NCBI GenBank assembly: GCA_016235165.1
Contig: JACRLX010000012.1
Coordinates: 48,886-112,885 of the forward strand
Direction: 5' to 3'
Length of the DNA stretch: 64,000 nucleotides
Source: Rhodocyclales bacterium
Lineage (GTDB): Bacteria > Pseudomonadota > Gammaproteobacteria > Burkholderiales > Rhodocyclaceae
Part shown: positions 1 to 10,736 of the stretch, piece by piece
Layout: each line of letters starts with the position of its first letter
How positions within the stretch are numbered: position 1 is the stretch's first letter
The notes under the pieces: generated by a model
Databases searched by the model: none
What the model was told of the DNA's origin: nothing
What the model saw: the letters and a program-made list of their open reading frames with translations, nothing else
Made by a program: the position numbers and the translations under genes

Positions 1-2709
<2,709 letters not shown>

Positions 2710-2719
2710 GGGCGGCCGA

Positions 2720-3094
2720 TCAGAGCGTGGCCGCGTAGGCGTCGGCGGTGAGCAGGCTGTCGAGTTCGCCGGGGTTGGATGGCTTGACGCGGAACAGCCA
2801 ACTGGCATAGGCATCGGCATTCACCGATTCCGGCGCGTCGACCGCCGCCTGGTTGGCGGCGACGACTTCGCCCGAGACCGGGGAGTAGATGTCCGAGGCG
2901 GCCTTGACCGATTCGACCACCGCGCATTCCTCGCCGGCCTTGACTACGCGGCCGACCTCCGGCAGTTCGAGGAAGACGATGTCGCCCAGCGCGCCCTGCG
3001 CATGGTCGGTGATGCCGATGGTGACGGTACCGTCGGCTTCGAGCCTGGCCCATTCGTGGGAGGCGGCGTATTTCAGGTTGGCGGGGGTGTTCAT
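2720..3094 (-). CDS. gcvH: Glycine cleavage system H protein
   Basis: A 124-aa lipoyl carrier protein of normal length. The lipoylated lysine is in the [15 protein letters not shown] motif. The protein shuttles the aminomethyl group from GcvP to GcvT in the cytoplasm. It lies immediately upstream of gcvP. A GGAG-type ribosome site precedes the ATG. In most relatives gcvH follows gcvT directly; here 3.3 kb of defence-like genes separate them, with 135 bp of non-coding sequence just before gcvH that may carry its own promoter. I see no clear -35/-10 there. Confidence 0.97.
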   Translation of the reverse strand: MNTPANLKYAASHEWARLEADGTVTIGITDHAQGALGDIVFLELPEVGRVVKAGEECAVVESVKAASDIYSPVSGEVVAANQAAVDAPESVNADAYASWLFRVKPSNPGELDSLLTADAYAATL

Positions 3095-3229
3095 GACTGG
3101 CTCCAGATTAGAACAAGAAAGAGTGTTCGATTAAGGGTTGCAAATACGCGCGCTGTTTAGGTACACTTCGTTCCGAAGCTGTGAGTGAAACTCGGCCCCG
3201 CGCCGTGTGAACCTTCGGGGTTCCTATAC

Positions 3230-4105
3230 TCATGGCTTTTTCCTTTTGTCCTTTCCAAAGCGCGTCTCTGCGTTCAGTGGCCGTTGGGCATTGAAGAATG
3301 TGCCGTGGCTCGGTCCGAAGTGCAGGTCGTGGATTTCACCGATCTGCGGCCAGAGCAAATTCAGGAAACGCTCTTCGTGCTTCGGAACACCTGTTTCCGG
3401 GTCGCTGCGCGGTTCGAAGAAGCGCTGCATCGCCCAAAGAAAATAATCGACGGCTTGCAGGCAGGGGTCGCTTTTCGGTGTCGATACGCGAATGCGCCAC
3501 ACGTCCTTCCCGCCGCGGGCGAAACCGTAGTTGGAGGCAAAGTCGCGCTCGGCATGGTCGAGTGCCGTCCGCAGCGCCTCATTGCGGTCACTCTGGCCGC
3601 GTCGGGCGATGCAGACTTCATAGGCGTCCGCCAAACGGTGGAACTTGCCGAACAGGGAGCGCATCAGGCCATCGTACAGTTCATTATGCTGGTATCGGTA
3701 GTTCGGTTCGGTCTGATTGCGCCGCAATACGTCCTGAACCACCTGCTCCTTGTCACAGACGACAGTATGGAAGCGAAGCGCGTTGCCTTCGGCCACCAGC
3801 AGTTTGAATACTTCATAACGCACTTCTGGCACATCGTCCTTGGCATGGAACATTGCCGCGGTCTTGTCGCGCGCCGGGTCGAATGACGGCACGTTCGCAA
3901 AGTAGGGGTTGGCGAGCAGCGCGCGGCGCAGTTCGTTCAGGCGATGCCCGAGTCCGACCGGGTCATCCACTTCCAGTTTGCCGAGAATGAAAAAGCGCGA
4001 ACATCCAGGTGTGCCGACAATGGCGCGCCGACGATTGGCAAACAGGGTCGGATCGCCGGCCTCGTCGACGAAGATTTTCAGCACATCGTTGGCGGAATTC
4101 AGCAT
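3230..4105 (-). CDS. DUF3800 family protein, third gene of a Septu-like defence module
   Basis: The ORF track starts this at 4255, but the ATG at 4105 (MLNSANDVLKIFVDEAGDP) overlaps the end of the HNH gene by 7 nt and gives a 291-aa protein beginning at the family motif. The FVDEAGD motif near the N terminus and later acidic residues (DPCLQAVDYFLWA) are typical of DUF3800, a family with a predicted RNase H-like fold that is often found near mobile and defence genes. Its reaction is not established. Translational coupling to the HNH and ATPase genes suggests it works with them as effector or accessory. Base composition is visibly lower in GC than the flanking gcv genes. Confidence 0.75.
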   Translation of the reverse strand: MLNSANDVLKIFVDEAGDPTLFANRRRAIVGTPGCSRFFILGKLEVDDPVGLGHRLNELRRALLANPYFANVPSFDPARDKTAAMFHAKDDVPEVRYEVFKLLVAEGNALRFHTVVCDKEQVVQDVLRRNQTEPNYRYQHNELYDGLMRSLFGKFHRLADAYEVCIARRGQSDRNEALRTALDHAERDFASNYGFARGGKDVWRIRVSTPKSDPCLQAVDYFLWAMQRFFEPRSDPETGVPKHEERFLNLLWPQIGEIHDLHFGPSHGTFFNAQRPLNAETRFGKDKRKKP

Positions 4106-4824
4106 TTGGCCTCGGCACAGAACTCGGCGAAAGGCGATTCCAGACGTCCTGGCCCATCGAGAAAGTAGCTGGCTACATCCGGTTGAAATGGCTGCGTGCG
4201 CCACTCGTCGTAGCGACCACGTAGATCCTTCTGTTTCAGATTTCCGTGACGACACAATTCAAGACTGTCTTGCACTCTGGCCTTCAGATCATCAAGGCGG
4301 TTCTGTCGTGTTTCCTGCAAGGTATCGCGGTCGAGGGTAAGAATTTCGATGGTCTTGGCGGCGCGCGGGTCCACTTCGTTTAGGTCGGCGCGCCAGCGTG
4401 CTGTCAAGTTGCCGAACTCATCGATGAAAAAGAATGACCAGACATCTTCCTCCAGCGGATTGATGATCGGCTCTCCCGGTTCGGTTTCTGGTGGAAAGCG
4501 ATCGCTCTTGTTCAGGTTGCAGATGCCACAAGTCCACAGGAAGTTTTCCCACTTCATCGCCTCCAACGGGAAGACCGCCTTGGGACGGAAGTGTTCGACC
4601 TGGGATGCCTCGCTGCCGCTGCAATACATGCAGCGTTGTCCGACACCGCTCATTGCACCAAGACTCTCCACGACGGGCTTGAACCATTTCGCCTTGCGGG
4701 CATTCCCATAGCGCCGTTCTGCCTCGTCTTTGGGATCCTCAGCGTCGGCAATAGCCCTGGATTCCTTTTCCAGCTTATTGCGGGTCGCTTGCGGCAACGC
4801 GGCCCTGGGCGGGAGGCTGCGCAT
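4099..4824 (-). CDS. HNH nuclease of TIGR02646/PtuB type (Septu-like defence)
   Basis: 241 aa. Two zinc-knuckle CxxC pairs frame the HNH-type core: CMYCSGSEASQVEHFRPK and then LWTCGICNLNKSDRFP. This is the arrangement of the TIGR02646 retron/Septu HNH family (PtuB). The predicted role is nucleic-acid cleavage once the partner ATPase is triggered by phage. The ATG at 4824 shares one base with the stop of the ATPase gene (TGATG), and its own stop overlaps the DUF3800 start, so the three genes form a tight operon. Assignment to Septu rests on motif and gene order; a solitary retron-type HNH is the main alternative, but no reverse transcriptase is present. Confidence 0.8.
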   Translation of the reverse strand: MRSLPPRAALPQATRNKLEKESRAIADAEDPKDEAERRYGNARKAKWFKPVVESLGAMSGVGQRCMYCSGSEASQVEHFRPKAVFPLEAMKWENFLWTCGICNLNKSDRFPPETEPGEPIINPLEEDVWSFFFIDEFGNLTARWRADLNEVDPRAAKTIEILTLDRDTLQETRQNRLDDLKARVQDSLELCRHGNLKQKDLRGRYDEWRTQPFQPDVASYFLDGPGRLESPFAEFCAEAKC

Positions 4825-6164
4825 CAGATGGTCTCCGGCTCGCGCTCGAAGGCCAGCGCCATTTGCTGCCGTAGATGTTCAAATTCCTTCGTTTCTGTCA
4901 TGGTGAATCGCGCCCCAGCCTTGCTCTTGGCGTTCAGTCGCTTCCATTGTTCAATTCGCTGATTGGCCCAATGGGAACGCACCGACTTCAGTCCGAAGGC
5001 CGTTCCGAGCAAGGTCTTCTCGGCCTTGCCCAGCCGAAGTTTCTCGAACTCGTCCGAGTCGAGCGGACGTGGCTCCCGATTCAGATCGCTTTGAGAGGGC
5101 AACACAAATACGCCGTTAGGGTCGGCAGCCTGTGCCACTAGCGGGCTATGGGTTGTCACCAGAAACTGCACATTGGGGAAATGCAGCTTGAGCCATTCCG
5201 GGATATCCCGCTGCCAAGCCGGGTGAAGATGGGCCTCGATTTCGTCGATCAGAACCACGCCGGGCCGCAGCACAATAGGTCTTCCCTTGCTATCTGTCCC
5301 GAACAACCCGTCTATGCCATACACCTCGAACATGCCATGCACCAAATCCAGCACGGTGGCGTAGATGCTGCGACAGCCGTCGCTGATGTCGCGCATGGGC
5401 AGTTCCAGCTTGTTCCTGTCCTCGATAAATACTTGATCCACTGTAGTGCGGCTGATTTTCATTCCATGAGGCAATAGATCGTCGCTCAATAGCGCGGTAA
5501 CGCCATCGATGAGTTGCTTTAGTTCAGTGCTTGGCGACTTCAGGAGTTGTGATTCCAGCCAACGCGAGTGATTGGTCTTCAACCAAGCCTCGCTCTCACT
5601 TAGCGCCGCATCTTCCCGAAACAAGGTGACAAAGCGACTTACCACGCCGCCCCTGGCAGCCAACATGCCTGCCTGCGTCGAGTCGCCGGACAAGCGGCGC
5701 ATGGGACCGTAGCCGGCACAGAACCAGCCTGGGGCATTCGGATTCCAAGGGCCGCGTTGAGCCGAGCTTGTCCGCTTGTTTTTGGGCAACGGGGCTGCCC
5801 GGAAAATTGGAATTTCCTCCCCCTTCTCCAATTGCCAGCGTACTTCGGCATCAAATGCCCCTCCTGGGGGCTTCCCACCGGGTTTGAATTTATCGTGGGT
5901 CTGATCCCAATCAACCTGAGTCATTGCTTTTGCCCGGTGCTCATTTCGTGCGAGCCATCCAGCAGGCGCTCTGCCAATCAACTCGTATCCTGCGTCGGGC
6001 CCCATCATCGCTAGTGCAATGCTTTTCAGTAGGGTGGATTTTCCCGATGCATTGCCTCCCACGAACACTGTCCAGCCTGCATAGCTGCTGTCCTCGCGCT
6101 GGAAGTCAAAATGCAAATCTGCAAAGCCCTTGAGGTTTTCCAGAGTGATGGATTTAACGTACAT
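4824..6164 (-). CDS. AAA/SMC-like ATPase (PtuA-like) of the defence module
   Basis: 446 aa. Walker A is GGNASGKST at about residues 36-44, an ISDGCRSIY segment occupies the ABC signature position, and Walker B is VVLIDEIEAHLHP followed by a switch histidine in VTTHSPLVAQA. This is the OLD/PtuA-like class of ABC ATPases (AAA_21/AAA_15) that sense phage infection and activate a nuclease partner. The HNH gene follows with a one-base overlap, matching the ATPase-HNH order of Septu. It lies on the same strand as the gcv operon, downstream of gcvT and a 65-codon remnant, so it could be carried on gcv transcripts. Confidence 0.82.
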   Translation of the reverse strand: MYVKSITLENLKGFADLHFDFQREDSSYAGWTVFVGGNASGKSTLLKSIALAMMGPDAGYELIGRAPAGWLARNEHRAKAMTQVDWDQTHDKFKPGGKPPGGAFDAEVRWQLEKGEEIPIFRAAPLPKNKRTSSAQRGPWNPNAPGWFCAGYGPMRRLSGDSTQAGMLAARGGVVSRFVTLFREDAALSESEAWLKTNHSRWLESQLLKSPSTELKQLIDGVTALLSDDLLPHGMKISRTTVDQVFIEDRNKLELPMRDISDGCRSIYATVLDLVHGMFEVYGIDGLFGTDSKGRPIVLRPGVVLIDEIEAHLHPAWQRDIPEWLKLHFPNVQFLVTTHSPLVAQAADPNGVFVLPSQSDLNREPRPLDSDEFEKLRLGKAEKTLLGTAFGLKSVRSHWANQRIEQWKRLNAKSKAGARFTMTETKEFEHLRQQMALAFEREPETI

Positions 6165-6182
6165 GGCGGATTCCTCGTTGAT

Positions 6183-6380
6183 TCATGCGACCGTGGCGGT
6201 GGTGTCTTGGGCTGCCTGAAAGGCCCCTGGCCAACCTCCGTGGGTTTCGATGATTTGATCGATCTCCGCCATCACGCGGATGGATTTGTTGAGGGCGACG
6301 ACGATGCGCTGGTAGGTGCGAACTTTCCAGTCGGCGTCGATGTTGTCGACGATGAAGAGGTCGGAGGCCTGCTTGCTCAT
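6183..6380 (-). pseudogene. 65-codon ORF, probable deletion scar of a larger restriction/helicase locus
   Basis: The N-terminal ~22 residues (ASDLFIVDNIDADWKVRTY) resemble the start of PLD-domain SNF2/DEAD helicases of phage-defence loci. The rest (ALNKSIRVMAEIDQIIETHGGWP) resembles the C-terminal tail of N6-methylase or restriction proteins from such loci. This is from memory of the families, not a search. The simplest reading is that a deletion joined the 5' end of one gene to the 3' end of another. It lies 18 bp upstream of the ATPase gene and 46 bp after gcvT. It may instead be a real small protein. Confidence 0.4.
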
Positions 6381-6426
6381 GAGCGCGTCAGGTCAACTCG
6401 AACTGGATGCCGGGTAGCAATGCAGT

Positions 6427-7602
6427 TCAGAGCAGCGGCTTGCCGTTGCGGACGAATACGGGTTTGACGACCCTCGCCCTGAGGCGCTTGCCACGGACTT
6501 CGACTTCGACTTCGCTGCCGATGGCGACACCCTGCGGCAGGCGGGCGAGGGCGATGGATTTTTCGAGGGTCGGGGAAAAGCTGCCGCTGGTGGTCTCGCC
6601 TTCGCCCAGCGGGGTGATGACTTTCTGGTGGGCGCGCAGCACGCCGCGGTCGAGCAGCAGCAGGCCCTGGAACTGGTTGCGCGGCGGGAGTGCATCGGCA
6701 CCCTCGATCGCGGCCTTGCCGACGAAATCGCGGCTGGCGTCCTTGAGGTCTACGGTCCATTTGAGGCCGGCCTCGTAGGGCGAGATGTTCTCGTCCATGT
6801 CCTGGCCGTAGAGGTTCATGCCGGCTTCGAGGCGCAGCGTGTCGCGTGCGCCCAGGCCGCAGGGCTGGATGCCGGCGCCGCGCAGCTGGTACCAGACCAG
6901 GGCGGCCTCGCCGGCGGGCAGGGTGATTTCGAAACCATCCTCGCCGGTGTAGCCGGTGCGCGCGACCAGCCAGTCGGCCTCGTTGAAGCGAACTTCGGCG
7001 GCCTGGAACACGCCCAGGGCTTCGGTGGCGGCACGCAGTTCGGGGAAGGCCTTCCAGAAGCGCTCGCGCGCCTGCGGGCCCTGCACCGCGATCATGGCCA
7101 CGGCATCGACGCCGCTGTGGCGGCGTTCGTGGGCGCCTGAACCCTGGGCGGCGATGATGGCCACGGCGTCGCTGCCGCGGCGGCGACGCACTTTCAGCTT
7201 GGCATCGAAATGGGTCAGCACGCCGCGCATCCAGGTGACATCCTTTTCCGTGGTGCCGGCATTGACCACGATGCGGTAGCGCTCGGGGCCGAGGTAATAC
7301 ACGATCAGGTCGTCGATTACGCCGCCGCCCTCGTCGAGCATGCAGGAATACAGCGCCTTGCCCGGCACGGTCAGCTTGGCGACGTCGTTGGCCAGCAGTT
7401 TGCGCAGGTAGTCGCGGGCGCCGGGGCCGACGAGGTCCAGCGCGCACATGTGGGAGACGTCGAACATGCCGGCCTCGCGGCGCACGGCATGGTGCTCCTC
7501 GATCTGGGAGCCGTAATGGATGGGCATTTCCCAGCCGGAGAAATCGACCATCCTGGCGCCGGCGGCGAGATGGGAGTCGTAGAGCGGGGTGCGTAGCGGC
7601 AT
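6427..7602 (-). CDS. gcvT: Aminomethyltransferase, T protein of the glycine cleavage system
   Basis: The ATG at 7602 (MPLRTPLYDSHLAAGARMVDF) is the family start; the track's longer 407-aa version adds 16 residues from the leader. The product is 391 aa, longer than the usual ~360. It transfers the methylene unit from GcvH to tetrahydrofolate, releasing ammonia. Family landmarks are FSGWEMPIHYGSQIEEHHAVR, SCMLDEGGGVIDD, ARTGYTGEDGFEI and GLGARDTLRLEAGMNLYGQDM. The extra length is partly an internal tandem repeat of 21 residues (7063-7188). Expression is expected to follow the tandem glycine riboswitch just upstream. Confidence 0.96.
   Translation of the reverse strand: MPLRTPLYDSHLAAGARMVDFSGWEMPIHYGSQIEEHHAVRREAGMFDVSHMCALDLVGPGARDYLRKLLANDVAKLTVPGKALYSCMLDEGGGVIDDLIVYYLGPERYRIVVNAGTTEKDVTWMRGVLTHFDAKLKVRRRRGSDAVAIIAAQGSGAHERRHSGVDAVAMIAVQGPQARERFWKAFPELRAATEALGVFQAAEVRFNEADWLVARTGYTGEDGFEITLPAGEAALVWYQLRGAGIQPCGLGARDTLRLEAGMNLYGQDMDENISPYEAGLKWTVDLKDASRDFVGKAAIEGADALPPRNQFQGLLLLDRGVLRAHQKVITPLGEGETTSGSFSPTLEKSIALARLPQGVAIGSEVEVEVRGKRLRARVVKPVFVRNGKPLL
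7063..7188 (-). repeat. In-frame 2 x 63-bp tandem duplication inside gcvT
   Basis: Two adjacent 21-codon units encode RRRRGSDAVAIIAAQGSGAHE and RRHSGVDAVAMIAVQGPQARE. They are similar but not identical, so the duplication is not a recent assembly artefact. Normal GcvT has one copy of the (D)AMIAVQGPxAR segment. The duplication keeps the frame. Confidence 0.85.
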
Positions 7603-7649
7603 GGCGATCCTTGGACTGGCGGCGACAAGAAGGCGACGGGATACCGTCA

Positions 7650-7822
7650 CATCCCCATCTGTCCTTGGCGCCTGAGAGATTTACTCCGTCGGCGGGCAGG
7701 CTTCACGCAAGCATGAGCTGCCGCTCTCCAGATTTGTGCTGCGTCGCCGGTCCGTTTGCCTGAGCGGTTCCTGGGGGTTGCGCCTTCGGCGGTGGCTGGG
7801 AAGCTGCCACGCTCTCCCGACG
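7650..7822 (-). ncRNA. Tandem glycine riboswitch upstream of gcvT
   Basis: Read on the minus strand, the first aptamer runs from CGGGAGAG through CGCCGAAGGCGCAA to CTCAGGCAAACGGACCG. The second runs from CTGGAGAGCGGCAG through CCGACGGAGTAAA to CTCTCAGGCGCCAAGGACAG. A short linker separates them, and the second ends about 48 nt before the gcvT ATG. These are the conserved blocks of the two-aptamer gcv riboswitch, which turns on glycine cleavage genes when glycine is high. Confidence 0.95.
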
Positions 7823-7906
7823 ACCGGGGCCGATTATCCTACAAACCGCAGGGTCGGGGTTCGGCATCCGCCAGACGGGTGTTTACGGGGGCCGAAGTTT
7901 GCTGTA

Positions 7907-7922
7907 CTGTACGAAAAAACAG
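7907..7922 (+). promoter_or_regulatory. LexA/SOS box upstream of lexA
   Basis: CTGTACGAAAAAACAG is a perfect CTGT-N8-ACAG operator 15 bp upstream of the lexA ATG, consistent with autorepression and DNA-damage induction of lexA-imuA-imuB. An overlapping CTGT sits 5 bp upstream of it. Confidence 0.92.
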
Positions 7923-7937
7923 CCACAGGAGCAGAGC

Positions 7938-8543
7938 ATGGCCGACGACCTCACCCCACGCCAGCAGGAAATCCTCGATTTCATCCGCAACAGCATGGAA
8001 GTCTTCAGCATGCCGCCGACGCGCGCCGAGATTGCCAGTGCCTTCGGCTTCGCCTCGCCCAATGCCGCCGAAGACCACCTGCGCGCGCTGGCGAAAAAAG
8101 GCGCGATCACGCTGGAGCCGGGTTCGGCGCGCGGCATCCGCCTGGTCGAGCAGCTCGGCCTGCCGCTGATCGGCTCGGTGGCGGCCGGCAGCCCGCTGCT
8201 GGCGGTGGAAAACCGCCTCGGCAATTTCCGCATCGACCCGGCGCTGTTCCAGCCGCATGCCGATTACCTGCTGCGCGTGCGCGGCCTGTCGATGATCGAG
8301 GCCGGGATACTCGATGGCGACCTGCTCGCCGTGCATCGCACCAGCGAGGCCAGCAACGGCCAGATCGTCGTCGCCCGGCTCGGCGACGAGGTCACGGTCA
8401 AGCGTTTCAAGCGGCGCGGCAGCATGGTCGAGCTGATCGCCGAGAACCGCGATTTCGCGCCCATCCTGGTCAATACGCGCAAGGAGCCGCTGGCCATCGA
8501 AGGCGTGGCTGTAGGGCTCATCCGCGGCGGCCACGCCCTATAG
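7938..8543 (+). CDS. lexA: LexA repressor, SOS regulator
   Basis: The start [15 protein letters not shown] at 7938 was chosen because it lies downstream of the SOS box; the track ORF begins inside the operator. 201 aa, normal length. Domains: an N-terminal winged helix (residues ~1-65, [23 protein letters not shown]), an Ala-Gly self-cleavage site in [10 protein letters not shown], the catalytic serine in [14 protein letters not shown], and the lysine in [11 protein letters not shown]. It represses SOS genes until RecA filaments promote autocleavage. It heads an operon with imuA 12 bp downstream. Confidence 0.96.
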   Translation: MADDLTPRQQEILDFIRNSMEVFSMPPTRAEIASAFGFASPNAAEDHLRALAKKGAITLEPGSARGIRLVEQLGLPLIGSVAAGSPLLAVENRLGNFRIDPALFQPHADYLLRVRGLSMIEAGILDGDLLAVHRTSEASNGQIVVARLGDEVTVKRFKRRGSMVELIAENRDFAPILVNTRKEPLAIEGVAVGLIRGGHAL

Positions 8544-8555
8544 ACGCTTCACGTC

Positions 8556-9305
8556 ATGAATCCCGCCCTTGCCGGGGCGCTGGAACGCGGCGAGATCCGT
8601 CGCGGCGATGCCTTCGCCGCGGTGCCAGCGCCAGCGCGGTGCGTCCCTTGGGGAACTCTTGCCAGCGGCTTTCCCGCCCTCGATGCCGATCTGCCCGGCG
8701 GCGGCTGGCCGCGCGGGGCGCTGACCGAACTCCTGGTTGAGTACGAGGGCATCGGCGAGATCGGCCTGCTGCTGCCGGCGCTGGCGGCGCTGACCGTCTC
8801 CGGCCGGACCGTCCTGTTGGTGGCGCCGCCGCATGCCGCGCATGCACCGGCCTGGGCGGCGGCCGGCGTCGAGCTCGATTGCCTGCGTCTGGTGTTTCCG
8901 CGCAGCCCGCGCGATGCGCTATGGGCCGGCGTCGAGGCCCTGCGCTGCGGCGGCGTGGCGGCGACGCTGCTGTGGCTGGATGGCTGGTTTCGCGGCGGCC
9001 TGCCGGCCAACAGCCTGCGCCGCCTGCAGGTGGCGGCGGGCGAGGGCGGCGGCGTCGCCTTCTGCTTCCGTCCCGCGCCATTCGCGGCGCAGTCCTCGCC
9101 GGCCGCCTTGCGTCTGCAATTGCAGGCCGCCGGCCGGCAATTGCGTGTGCAGCTGCTCAAGCGTCGCGGTCCGCCGGCGCGGCGGGACATCCTGCTCGAC
9201 ATCGCGCGTCCGACGCGGCTCCCGTCGGGAGTGACCCATGCTCTGGCTGGCCCTGCATTGCCCGCCGCCGGCGAGCGCCAGGAACGACGTCGCGCCGCCG
9301 CCTGA
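8556..9305 (+). CDS. imuA: ImuA, RecA-like translesion mutasome component
   Basis: 249 aa. The segment DADLPGGGWPRGALTELL followed by IGLLLPALAAL is the ImuA/SulA-like, RecA-related fold, with a degenerate P-loop region. It lies between lexA and imuB in the standard LexA-ImuA-ImuB SOS operon. ImuA takes part in damage-induced mutagenesis together with ImuB and DnaE2. Its 3' end overlaps imuB by 68 bp, indicating translational coupling. The C terminus is rich in Ala and Arg. Confidence 0.9.
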   Translation: MNPALAGALERGEIRRGDAFAAVPAPARCVPWGTLASGFPALDADLPGGGWPRGALTELLVEYEGIGEIGLLLPALAALTVSGRTVLLVAPPHAAHAPAWAAAGVELDCLRLVFPRSPRDALWAGVEALRCGGVAATLLWLDGWFRGGLPANSLRRLQVAAGEGGGVAFCFRPAPFAAQSSPAALRLQLQAAGRQLRVQLLKRRGPPARRDILLDIARPTRLPSGVTHALAGPALPAAGERQERRRAAA

Positions 9306-10569
9306 CGGCGGTCTCCGCGGCGAGCTCCCTGTCGCACAGGGCGTTGCGGCGCACGCCGACGATTTCTGGCCGACCCTCGCCTGCTGGGCCGGACGCTACA
9401 CCCCGCACGTCAATCTTGCGGCCGACGCACTGCGCCTCGACATCGGCGCCAGCCTGCGCCTGTTCGGCGGCCTGGAGGCCCTGCTGGGGCAACTGCGTGC
9501 CGAACTCGCGGCGATGCGGGTGGCGGCGCAACTGGCGGTGGCGCCGACGCCCCTGGCTGCGCTCTGGCTGGCGCGCGCCGGCGACGGCACGGTCTGCGCC
9601 GATCATGAGGCACTGCGCGCGGCGCTGTCTGCGCTGCCCTTGTCCGCCTTGCAATTGCCGCCGCCGCTGGCGCGGCGCATCGAGGGCTTCGGCCTGCGCT
9701 GCCTTGGCGCCGTGCTGGCGCTGCCGCGCGCCAGCCTGGGGCGTCGGCTGGGCAAGGACTTCGTGCTCGATCTGGCCAGGGCGCTGGGCGAGCTTGCCGA
9801 TCCGCAGCCCTGTTTCGTGTTTCCCGAACGCTTCGAGCAGGAAGTGGAACTGCCGGCGCCGGTGGAGTCGGCGCCGGTACTGCTGTTTGCCGCGCGCCGC
9901 CTGATCGCGGCGCTGACGGGCTGGCTGGCGGTGCGCAATGGCGCGTTGCGCAGCATCGAACTGCGCCTGGGGCATGCGCAGGGCGCATGCACTGTCGTGC
10001 CGCTGGCGTTCAGCCAGCCGATGCATGCCGCGCCGCGCATCGAGCGCGTGCTCAAGGAGCGCCTCGACGCGCTGCGCCTGCCGGCGTCGGTGCTGAGCCT
10101 GCGCCTGTGCGCGGGAGCGAGCGAGCCGCGCTCCGGGGGCAGCCAAATGCTGTTCGAAGGCGCGGGGCAGGGACAGGAGATGCTGGCCGAATTGCTCGAT
10201 CGCCTCACCGCTCGCCTGGGGGCCGAGGCGGTGCGGGGCCTGGCCTGCCATGCCGACCATCGGCCGGAACGGGCCAGCCGCATGCCCGCGCAAATATCCG
10301 CCGCCGGGGCGCCGGAAACCGACAGCCTGCCAAGGCCTTTATGGCTGCTGGAGTCGCCCGAAGCGTTGCGCGAAGTTCGCGGCCGTCCCCGGCGTGGCAG
10401 CGAATTGCGGCTGCTGGGCGGCCCCGAACGCATCGAATCCGGCTGGTGGGATGGCGTCGATGCGCGCCGCGACTACTTCGTCGCCATCGATGGCAGGGGT
10501 ACCTGGCTGTGGATTTTCCGCGACTCCGGCGGTCCCGGCGGCTGGTTCCTGCATGGCCTGTTTTCCTGA
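9238..10569 (+). CDS. imuB: ImuB, catalytically inactive Y-family polymerase-like adaptor
   Basis: 443 aa. The start MLWLALHCPPP replaces the DxD active-site strand of real Y-family polymerases, as expected for ImuB, which acts as an adaptor between the beta clamp, ImuA and DnaE2. A helix-hairpin-helix-like region (IEGFGLRCLGAVLALPRASL) and a little-finger region follow, and the C terminus (DYFVAIDGRGTWLWIFRD) is the usual ImuB ending. It overlaps imuA. DnaE2 is not next in line; it sits 19 kb away. 167 bp without features separate it from the next gene. Confidence 0.92.
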   Translation: MLWLALHCPPPASARNDVAPPPDGGLRGELPVAQGVAAHADDFWPTLACWAGRYTPHVNLAADALRLDIGASLRLFGGLEALLGQLRAELAAMRVAAQLAVAPTPLAALWLARAGDGTVCADHEALRAALSALPLSALQLPPPLARRIEGFGLRCLGAVLALPRASLGRRLGKDFVLDLARALGELADPQPCFVFPERFEQEVELPAPVESAPVLLFAARRLIAALTGWLAVRNGALRSIELRLGHAQGACTVVPLAFSQPMHAAPRIERVLKERLDALRLPASVLSLRLCAGASEPRSGGSQMLFEGAGQGQEMLAELLDRLTARLGAEAVRGLACHADHRPERASRMPAQISAAGAPETDSLPRPLWLLESPEALREVRGRPRRGSELRLLGGPERIESGWWDGVDARRDYFVAIDGRGTWLWIFRDSGGPGGWFLHGLFS

Positions 10570-10736
10570 AATCCCATCCGGCTACGTAGATACCGCAGTT
10601 TGCCGCGTAATTCACGGATAAACAGAAATTCCCGGGTTTGAGACGATGCCTCCCGCGGCGCGCCTGCGCTTGCGATTTCCGCGTTTGGCGCGACACCGGG
10701 TTTCAAAAGGGAAAGCACGATGGAAAAGGCCGCGCC

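Noticed and set aside
3207-3222. GAACC-TTCGG-GGTTC hairpin before gcvH as a terminator of the defence module
   Set aside because: No T-run follows on the minus strand, and the stem is only five pairs; it cannot be called.
4099-6164. Retron-associated ATPase-HNH (retron-Septu)
   Set aside because: No reverse transcriptase or msr/msd-like RNA is seen anywhere near; plain Septu-like with DUF3800 fits better.
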